Assembly: GCA_012964275.1 (NCBI GenBank)
Contig: DTUG01000224.1
Span: 1 to 6,540, forward strand
Origin: Fidelibacterota bacterium
Lineage (GTDB): Bacteria; Fidelibacterota; Marinisomatia; Marinisomatales; UBA1611
DNA length: 6,540 bases
Reading direction: 5' to 3'
The notes below the pieces were generated by a model. That model had not been told where the DNA came from, searched no databases, and saw only the letters and a list, made by a program, of their open reading frames with translations. Both the position numbers and the translations under genes were made by a program. This document shows, piece by piece, positions 1 to 4,515 of the stretch (within the stretch, counting starts at the first letter, position 1; each line of letters begins with the position of its first letter).

Positions 1-38
1 AAATGTTTATGAAGTGATTTCAATCATTAAGTTGTTAA

Positions 39-69
39 TTTCATTTTTCATTTTTCATTTTTCATTTTT
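39..69. repeat. Heptanucleotide tandem repeat (TTCATTT, about 4.4 copies)
   Basis: The CA dinucleotide recurs at 42, 49, 56 and 63, each followed by a run of five T, giving four consecutive perfect TTCATTT units plus a partial fifth. The array ends 59 bp before the start codon of the dehydratase gene. The 7-bp period is not a multiple of three and is shorter than a helical turn, so it fits neither a coding repeat nor phased A-tract bending. Such short perfect arrays can change copy number by slipped-strand mispairing. Whether this one affects transcription of the sugar gene is unknown. Confidence 0.9.
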
Positions 70-111
70 ATCCATGGAATTCTATCAATAACTTATTCCA
101 GTTAGATTTTA

Positions 112-117
112 TATAGT
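112..117 (+). promoter_or_regulatory. Weak candidate -10 element before the dehydratase gene
   Basis: TATAGT matches the sigma-70 -10 consensus at five of six bases and lies 11 bp before the start codon. No acceptable -35 hexamer sits 16-18 bp upstream, and transcription from here would give an almost leaderless message. The A/T-rich context makes chance matches common, so this is only a candidate. No ribosome binding site is visible between it and the ATG at 129. Confidence 0.18.
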
Positions 118-128
118 TAAGTACTTAT

Positions 129-2039
129 ATGAATTACATCACCAAGCGGCTGAAAGACCGCAATTTTTTAGTCTTGCTCGGGTCAGATATTGTCTTGTTG
201 TTCTTAGCCTTTTATTTAAGTGTTCTGCTCCGTTATGAATTTGTTGTCCCGCCTGAGATCATTTTATTGTGGAGTTGGAAAACTTGTATAGCATTTTTAA
301 TAATCAAAATTGCTTCTTTCAAAATATTTGGTCTATACCGCGGTATGTGGCGGTATACCAGCGTCTGGGATATGGTAAATGTTTTCAAGGCAAATATTTT
401 AGCCAGTTTATTAATTGTTATTGGTGTGGCGACCGTTTTTGGTTTCCAGGGAATTTCCAGGGCAGTGTTTGTCTTGGATCTTTTCATCTGTGCTGTACTG
501 ATAGGCTCATCCAGGCTGGGTATACGCATGTTTTTTTCTCATATTTTTCATGCAATCAAAACTGGCCATGAAAAAAATACACAAAAATTTGTGTTATTGA
601 TCGGAGCTGGCGATACTGGTCAAACTATTCTGCGACAAACCCTTCAGCAGCCCAAAGAAGGGATAGATGTTGTGGGATTTCTGGATGATAATCCAAATAA
701 ATTAGGGGCCCGACTCCATGGCGTACCGGTGATCGGTTCGGTGGCAGATCTGGAAAATATCGTAACGCAATTTGATGAAATTTTAATTTGTACACCTTCT
801 GCCAATCGAGAACAAATGCGGACGATCATTGAAGAATGCAAAAAAACGGATAAACCATTCAAAACACTGCCATCCATATCAGAACTTGTCCATGGCAATG
901 TATCCATTTCACAGTTCAGGGAAGTGTCTCTGGTTGATCTTCTGGGTAGGGAAGAAATTACCTTAGATGAGGAATCGATAAATGAATTTATTCACGGCAA
1001 GCGGGTCTTGATTACCGGGGCAGGGGGCAGTATTGGATCTGAATTAGTCCGCCAATGCATGAAATTTGAGCCGGCAGTGCTGGTGATGCTGGACATTAGT
1101 GAGTTAAACCTGTTTGAAATAGATCGAGAAATCATGGAGCAGAAATCTCCAATTCTATTTAAGCCGATATTATCCGATATACGCGATCCGTCAGTTCTAA
1201 ATCAGGTGTTTGAGGAATTTGAGCCCCAGGTGGTTTTACATGCCGCCGCATACAAGCACGTTCCCATGCAGGAGTATTTTCCCTGGGAAGCAGTCAAGAC
1301 AAATGTGTTCGGTACGACAAATCTTGCAAAAATATCTGTTAAGCATCATGTAGAAAAATTTGTATTGGTCAGCACCGATAAGGCGGTGAAGCCGGTAAAT
1401 GTTATGGGCGCTACCAAGCGGCTGGCAGAAATGATTGTCCAGTCTGCTAATAGGGAGAACAATACTGAGTTTATGGCTGTTCGCTTTGGGAATGTTCTGG
1501 GCAGTTCCGGTAGCGTGATTCCTATTTTCCAGGACCAAATCAAGAATGGCGGCCCGGTAACCGTCACTGACCCGGATATGGAACGCTATTTTATGTCTAT
1601 CCCGGAAGCCAGCCAGTTAATTCTCCAGGCGGGGGCCATGGGTATGGGCGGTGAAGTGTTCATCCTTGATATGGGCGAACCGATCAAAATTCTCGATCTT
1701 GCATACGAGCTTATTCGTCTATCCGGTTACGAGCCGGAGTTGGATATACCCATTAGCTTTATCGGTATTCGCCCCGGTGAGAAGAAAGTTGAAGAACTTG
1801 TATTGGATTCGGAGCAATTAGATCAAACCCGGCATGAAAAGATCCTAGTGTTAAAAGATGGCGGGATGACCGATGAATTACTGGCGGCGATTAAACCGGG
1901 CCTCAAGGATCTGGAATTAGACCTATCCCTGCACAGTGCTAATCAAATTCGAACAAAATTATCCCAACTCCTTCCGGAATATGAACCGGATCTGAGTAGT
2001 AAAGAACCGGTCTACTTAAGGATTAAAGCCCAGGCCTAG
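129..2039 (+). CDS. Membrane-bound NDP-sugar 4,6-dehydratase, CapD/WbpM/PglF type (polysaccharide biosynthesis)
   Basis: This 636-residue protein has the full architecture of the long membrane-anchored dehydratases. Four hydrophobic helices come first (about residues 13-36, 43-67, 88-106 and 112-130). A first Rossmann domain follows with GAGDTG at 159-164, then a catalytic extended-SDR domain with GAGGSIG at 297-303, HAAAYKHVP from 371, STDKA at 415-419, and NVMGATKR at 424-431. Met426 stands where classical SDR enzymes have the catalytic Tyr, with Lys430 four residues on, as in WbpM and PglF. The family converts UDP-GlcNAc (or a related UDP-sugar) to the 4-keto-6-deoxy sugar at the inner membrane, feeding QuiNAc, FucNAc or bacillosamine synthesis. 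The substrate cannot be read from sequence alone. The start fits the family because the first helix begins about 12 residues in; no Shine-Dalgarno precedes it. The protein appears intact. The gene is transcribed alone in this window, towards the glycosyltransferase gene. Confidence 0.93.
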   Translation: MNYITKRLKDRNFLVLLGSDIVLLFLAFYLSVLLRYEFVVPPEIILLWSWKTCIAFLIIKIASFKIFGLYRGMWRYTSVWDMVNVFKANILASLLIVIGVATVFGFQGISRAVFVLDLFICAVLIGSSRLGIRMFFSHIFHAIKTGHEKNTQKFVLLIGAGDTGQTILRQTLQQPKEGIDVVGFLDDNPNKLGARLHGVPVIGSVADLENIVTQFDEILICTPSANREQMRTIIEECKKTDKPFKTLPSISELVHGNVSISQFREVSLVDLLGREEITLDEESINEFIHGKRVLITGAGGSIGSELVRQCMKFEPAVLVMLDISELNLFEIDREIMEQKSPILFKPILSDIRDPSVLNQVFEEFEPQVVLHAAAYKHVPMQEYFPWEAVKTNVFGTTNLAKISVKHHVEKFVLVSTDKAVKPVNVMGATKRLAEMIVQSANRENNTEFMAVRFGNVLGSSGSVIPIFQDQIKNGGPVTVTDPDMERYFMSIPEASQLILQAGAMGMGGEVFILDMGEPIKILDLAYELIRLSGYEPELDIPISFIGIRPGEKKVEELVLDSEQLDQTRHEKILVLKDGGMTDELLAAIKPGLKDLELDLSLHSANQIRTKLSQLLPEYEPDLSSKEPVYLRIKAQA

Positions 2040-2065
2040 AAAACTGCAGTAATAGTATTAATGAT

Positions 2066-2096
2066 AAATAGCCGGTTCTGCCGGCTATTTTGTTTT
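2066..2096 (+). terminator. Intrinsic terminator between convergent genes
   Basis: A perfect 10-bp inverted repeat (AAATAGCCGG at 2066-2075, CCGGCTATTT at 2081-2090) encloses a 5-nt TTCTG loop and is followed on the plus strand by TGTTTT, a good U-rich tail for the dehydratase message, 26 bp past its stop. The right arm contains the TAG stop codon of the minus-strand glycosyltransferase gene (2085-2087). On the minus strand the hairpin is followed only by TATTTATCATT, so termination there is plausible but weaker. It may work in both directions. Confidence 0.85.
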
Positions 2097-2762
2097 CCAT
2101 TTGAATTTTAGCATGGTAAAAAGGATATCCCACCCATCGTAAATCTGGAGTTTTTTACCTTGCTTGCTGTCACGGCGATTATAACGAATATTGACTTCCT
2201 GGCATGGGATATTTTTTGCAGTGATGTGAGCCATGATCTCCGTTTCAATCCCAAATCCCAGGCTTTTAAGTTCAAAGGATCTGATTAAATCTGTGGGCAT
2301 AGCTTTAAAACAACAAAAAATATCGGTAAATGAAGTACTAAAAAGAGAATTAAAACAGGCGTTCAGGAATTTATTTCCCAGCCCATTGATACTGAAAGGT
2401 CCCTTTTGATCGCCCGTCCAACGGACACCAACAACAGCCGTTGAATTGTTATTTTCCTCAAAATGTTGAAGAAGTGTGGGGATATCATCAACGCATACTT
2501 CCAGGTCGCCATCCATGATGATGACCAAATCCTTTTCTACTTTTTCAAGGCCAGCTCGTATGGCAGCGCCTTTTCCCTGATTATTTTCTAGAGTCATTAT
2601 ATCAATCCCGGACGCATTTTTTAAAATAGTATCGGTTGCATCAATACTACCGTCGTCTATGATGATGATTTGAGCGTCTTGATCTACCGATTGTAAGTCA
2701 TCGAGGAGCTGCGGGAGTGTATTCTCTTCGTTATATATGGGTATGATCAGGGAATACTGCAT
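2085..2762 (-). CDS. Family 2 glycosyltransferase (dolichyl-phosphate/undecaprenyl-phosphate sugar transferase-like)
   Basis: This 225-residue protein is a single GT-A domain. It opens directly with the first strand, MQYSLIIPIYNEE, which supports the chosen start. IIIDDGS (Asp36-Asp37) is the nucleotide-binding acidic pair, NNQGKGAA (60-67) is the usual loop, and MDGD (83-86) is the metal-binding DxD-type motif. TDIFCCFKA (146-154), GFGIETEI (169-176) and YNRRDSKQGKKL (194-205) correspond to conserved C-terminal blocks of the DPM1-like subgroup, which moves a sugar from a nucleotide donor to a polyprenyl phosphate. No C-terminal membrane helices are present, unlike YfdH/GtrB relatives, so the protein is probably cytosolic or peripheral. 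Donor and acceptor cannot be assigned. It follows the 6-dehydrogenase gene on the same strand after 126 bp, with a possible promoter of its own. Its stop codon lies inside the shared terminator hairpin. Confidence 0.9.
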   Translation of the reverse strand: MQYSLIIPIYNEENTLPQLLDDLQSVDQDAQIIIIDDGSIDATDTILKNASGIDIMTLENNQGKGAAIRAGLEKVEKDLVIIMDGDLEVCVDDIPTLLQHFEENNNSTAVVGVRWTGDQKGPFSINGLGNKFLNACFNSLFSTSFTDIFCCFKAMPTDLIRSFELKSLGFGIETEIMAHITAKNIPCQEVNIRYNRRDSKQGKKLQIYDGWDILFTMLKFKWKTK

Positions 2763-2807
2763 AGTTAAAAGAATAAAGGTGGATTAGAAAAAATAAAATT
2801 GTAATCC

Positions 2808-2835
2808 AATATTAATTTGTAATGGAGAATGTCAA
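2808..2835 (-). promoter_or_regulatory. Candidate sigma-70-like promoter for the glycosyltransferase gene
   Basis: Reading the minus strand, a perfect TTGACA (2835-2830) is followed after 16 bp by AATATT (2813-2808), which matches four of six -10 bases. Transcription would start near 2801 and leave a leader of about 40 nt before the ATG. The leader has no Shine-Dalgarno; it instead contains CCACCTTT. The exact -35 and suitable position are in favour. The weak -10 and A/T-rich setting are against. If the host is a Bacteroidota with its own promoter consensus, this match may mean nothing. Confidence 0.33.
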
Positions 2836-2839
2836 TTTG

Positions 2840-2860
2840 GGTCACATTTTGATAATGACC
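2840..2860. repeat. Short inverted repeat GGTCA-N11-TGACC, possible operator
   Basis: GGTCA (2840-2844) and TGACC (2856-2860) form a perfect 5-bp dyad with 11 bp between the arms. It lies 4 bp upstream of the candidate -35 hexamer of the glycosyltransferase gene in the minus-strand direction, and about 30 bp past the stop codon of the 6-dehydrogenase gene. That position would suit an activator site. A stem this short with no T-tract is a poor terminator. Dyads of this size also occur by chance. Confidence 0.25.
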
Positions 2861-2888
2861 TGTCGAATTTCCGTTAAACAAATGAGAA

Positions 2889-4211
2889 TTAGTTTATTTG
2901 ATGATTCCCCACGCCCAGCCGTATAATATTCTTACCCGTTTTTTCATGGTATACATTGCGGGTATCGATAATTAGAGAACAATGTTTACGGATCAGTTCA
3001 AAATCTATATTCGAATGATCGGTCACAATGATACAGGCATCAAATTCGGATACAGCATTACCATCCAGCTTTTCTAAGCTATTAATAGTTGAGCCATCCC
3101 AGATGATTGATTCCACATGAGGATCAAAATAATCAGTCTTCACTCCGGATTCTTCCAGCAGCTGCAGAATATCCAATGCCGGTGATTCCCGCACGTCATT
3201 CACATCTTTTTTATAAGCGACACCAATGATGAGTACTTTGCTGCCTTTTAATGCTTTCTGTTGCTGATTGAGCCCTTCCGTGACCAACTTTAAGACGTGC
3301 CGGGGCATGGCTGTATTTATTTCTCCCGCCAGCTGAATAAAACGGGCGTCATAATCCAGTGTTTTCAGCTTCCAGGATAAATAGTGGGGGTCGATGGGAA
3401 TGCAGTGCCCTCCCAGGCCTGGTCCCGGAGAGAATTTCATAAATCCAAACGGCTTTGTGCCGGCTGCATTGATCACTTCCCATACATCCACTCCCAATTT
3501 TTCGCACATGATAGCAACTTCATTTGCCAGGCCGATGTTGATAGCCCTGAAGGTATTTTCCAGTAGTTTTACCATTTCTGCCGTTTCCGGTGAAGAGACA
3601 GTGACTACCTTTTCCACAATCGTGCCGTATACGGCCGCTCCCATATCAGTGCACTGATCCGTTATTCCGCCTATCACTTTAGGTGTGTTTTGGGTTGTGT
3701 ATTCAGTATTGCCCGGGTCGATCCGTTCGGGGGAAAAACAGAGAAAAAAATCCTTGCCAACCGTGAAGCCGTTTGTTTCTAAAGAAGGTAGAATCAGTTC
3801 CCTGGTACTGCCGGGGTAGGTGGTGCTCTCCAGGATAATGATCATTCCGGGATGGATATATTTTTCCACTTCGTTCATAGCACTTACAATATAGGATATG
3901 TCCGGGTTTTTATGTTTTTTCAGGGGTGTGGGTACACAAATGGAAACGGAATCTAATTTTTTTGTTGCCGCAAAATCAGTAGTAGCATTTAAATTTCCAT
4001 CAGATACAGCTGATGCCAATGCATTATCACTCACATCCTGGATATAGTTATTCCCGGCATTGATCATTTCCACTTTTTCGGTGTTTACATCTATTCCGGT
4101 GACCTTAAATCCGGCGCGGACAAACTCCATAGCTAGGGGCAGGCCCACATACCCCAGCCCAATTACGCCTATGTTAGCAGAACGGTTTTCGATTTTCTTT
4201 TTCAGATCCAT
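2889..4211 (-). CDS. wbpA: UDP-N-acetylhexosamine 6-dehydrogenase, WbpA type (nucleotide sugar dehydrogenase)
   Basis: This 440-residue cytosolic enzyme oxidises C6 of a UDP-N-acetylhexosamine to the uronic acid in two NAD+-dependent steps. The N-terminal Rossmann domain shows IGVIGLGYVGLPLA (14-27, with GxGYVG at 18-23). ICVPTPL (91-97) and ESTTYPG (128-134) follow, then FSPERIDPGN (159-168). Lys215 sits in the central helix EMVKLLENTFRAINI. The catalytic cysteine is Cys270 in GLGGHCIPIDP (265-275). The C-terminal domain has YKKDVNDVRESP (333-344), which includes the substrate-binding Arg341. The N-terminus (KKIENR...GVIGLGYVG) and the INAGNNYIQDV segment resemble WbpA, the UDP-GlcNAc 6-dehydrogenase of O-antigen synthesis, more than UDP-glucose or GDP-mannose dehydrogenases. 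UDP-ManNAc (WecC) remains a possible substrate. All key residues and the family length are intact. It is divergent from the small membrane protein gene and lies upstream of the glycosyltransferase on the same strand, which supports a role in surface glycan. Confidence 0.92.
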   Translation of the reverse strand: MDLKKKIENRSANIGVIGLGYVGLPLAMEFVRAGFKVTGIDVNTEKVEMINAGNNYIQDVSDNALASAVSDGNLNATTDFAATKKLDSVSICVPTPLKKHKNPDISYIVSAMNEVEKYIHPGMIIILESTTYPGSTRELILPSLETNGFTVGKDFFLCFSPERIDPGNTEYTTQNTPKVIGGITDQCTDMGAAVYGTIVEKVVTVSSPETAEMVKLLENTFRAINIGLANEVAIMCEKLGVDVWEVINAAGTKPFGFMKFSPGPGLGGHCIPIDPHYLSWKLKTLDYDARFIQLAGEINTAMPRHVLKLVTEGLNQQQKALKGSKVLIIGVAYKKDVNDVRESPALDILQLLEESGVKTDYFDPHVESIIWDGSTINSLEKLDGNAVSEFDACIIVTDHSNIDFELIRKHCSLIIDTRNVYHEKTGKNIIRLGVGNHQIN

Positions 4212-4324
4212 AGAGATAATTTAAAACGTTTGGTTGGTTTATGGAAAAGCGGCGGAATTTATTCGTATTAGCACGCTGATGGTTATGTAAATTTTGTTTA
4301 TTATTTTGATTAGTTTGGTAATGT
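4212..4324. promoter_or_regulatory. Divergent intergenic region, promoters expected on both strands
   Basis: These 113 bp separate the start codons of the leftward 6-dehydrogenase and the rightward membrane-protein/peptidase pair, so both transcripts should begin here. On the minus strand a TTTACA (4291-4286) lies 15 bp before TAATAC (4270-4265), a weak promoter-like pair. On the plus strand I see only A/T-rich sequence with several TTTG tetramers and no clean hexamer pair. No Shine-Dalgarno is visible before either start and there is no strong inverted repeat. Confidence 0.35.
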
Positions 4325-4510
4325 ATGTTTGGTGATTTGGATTGGCGCCTGAGACTCGCTGGTGGTTTCATAATGATTGCTGGTGCAGCCATGGCAGGCA
4401 AGGTAGGTTTTGATCTTCGAGATGCTGGTGAAGCATATAGCCATATCTGGGTACTTGCTCTCCTTTGCCTGTGGGGCGGAAGTGACTGGATATTGAAATC
4501 GTTTAAGTAA
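4325..4510 (+). CDS. Small two-helix membrane protein, unrecognised
   Basis: I do not recognise this 61-residue protein. It has a charged amphipathic start (MFGDLDWRLR) and a first hydrophobic stretch at about 9-29 rich in Gly and Ala (GGFIMIAGAAMAG). A short polar loop with RDAGEAYS follows, then a second hydrophobic stretch at about 40-57 (HIWVLALLCLWGG), and it ends in basic SFK. This suggests a helical hairpin in the inner membrane. It could be real because it starts in the divergent spacer, stops 5 nt before the oligopeptidase B start, and has a believable membrane protein composition. The spacing suggests one transcript with the peptidase gene. No Shine-Dalgarno is visible; GGTAATG precedes it, and an ATG at 4321 in another frame stops after four codons. 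It has no catalytic motif and no lipobox. It could be a chance reading frame. Confidence 0.55.
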   Translation: MFGDLDWRLRLAGGFIMIAGAAMAGKVGFDLRDAGEAYSHIWVLALLCLWGGSDWILKSFK

Positions 4511-4515
4511 GTTTT

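Noticed and set aside
15..26. Small dyad TGATT-TC-AATCA near the left edge
   Set aside because: A 5-bp dyad in A/T-rich DNA is expected by chance, and it is not placed next to any promoter I can support.
2..91. Plus-strand frame open from the window edge to TAA at 89-91, running through the heptamer repeat
   Set aside because: It could be the tail of an upstream gene, but two-thirds of it is low-complexity Phe/Ser/His/Ile coded by the repeat and I recognise no protein end in the first 12 residues. The evidence is too weak to call a partial gene.
1236..1567. Overlapping minus-strand open frames inside the dehydratase gene
   Set aside because: They lie opposite the conserved catalytic region of a well-supported gene, overlap each other and show no recognisable motif.
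2781..2807. GGATTA / TAATCC inverted repeat in the glycosyltransferase leader
   Set aside because: A 6-bp stem with a 15-nt A/T-rich loop is too weak to call a riboswitch, operator or attenuator.
3384..3657. Plus-strand open frames antisense to the 6-dehydrogenase gene
   Set aside because: They overlap the coding region for the catalytic Cys block on the opposite strand, with no independent sign of coding.
4174..4401. Minus-strand open frame of 75 codons spanning the divergent spacer
   Set aside because: It overlaps both the start of the 6-dehydrogenase gene and the small membrane protein gene. Its composition (many Asn, Gln and Lys) looks like translated A/T-rich spacer, and it has no family resemblance.
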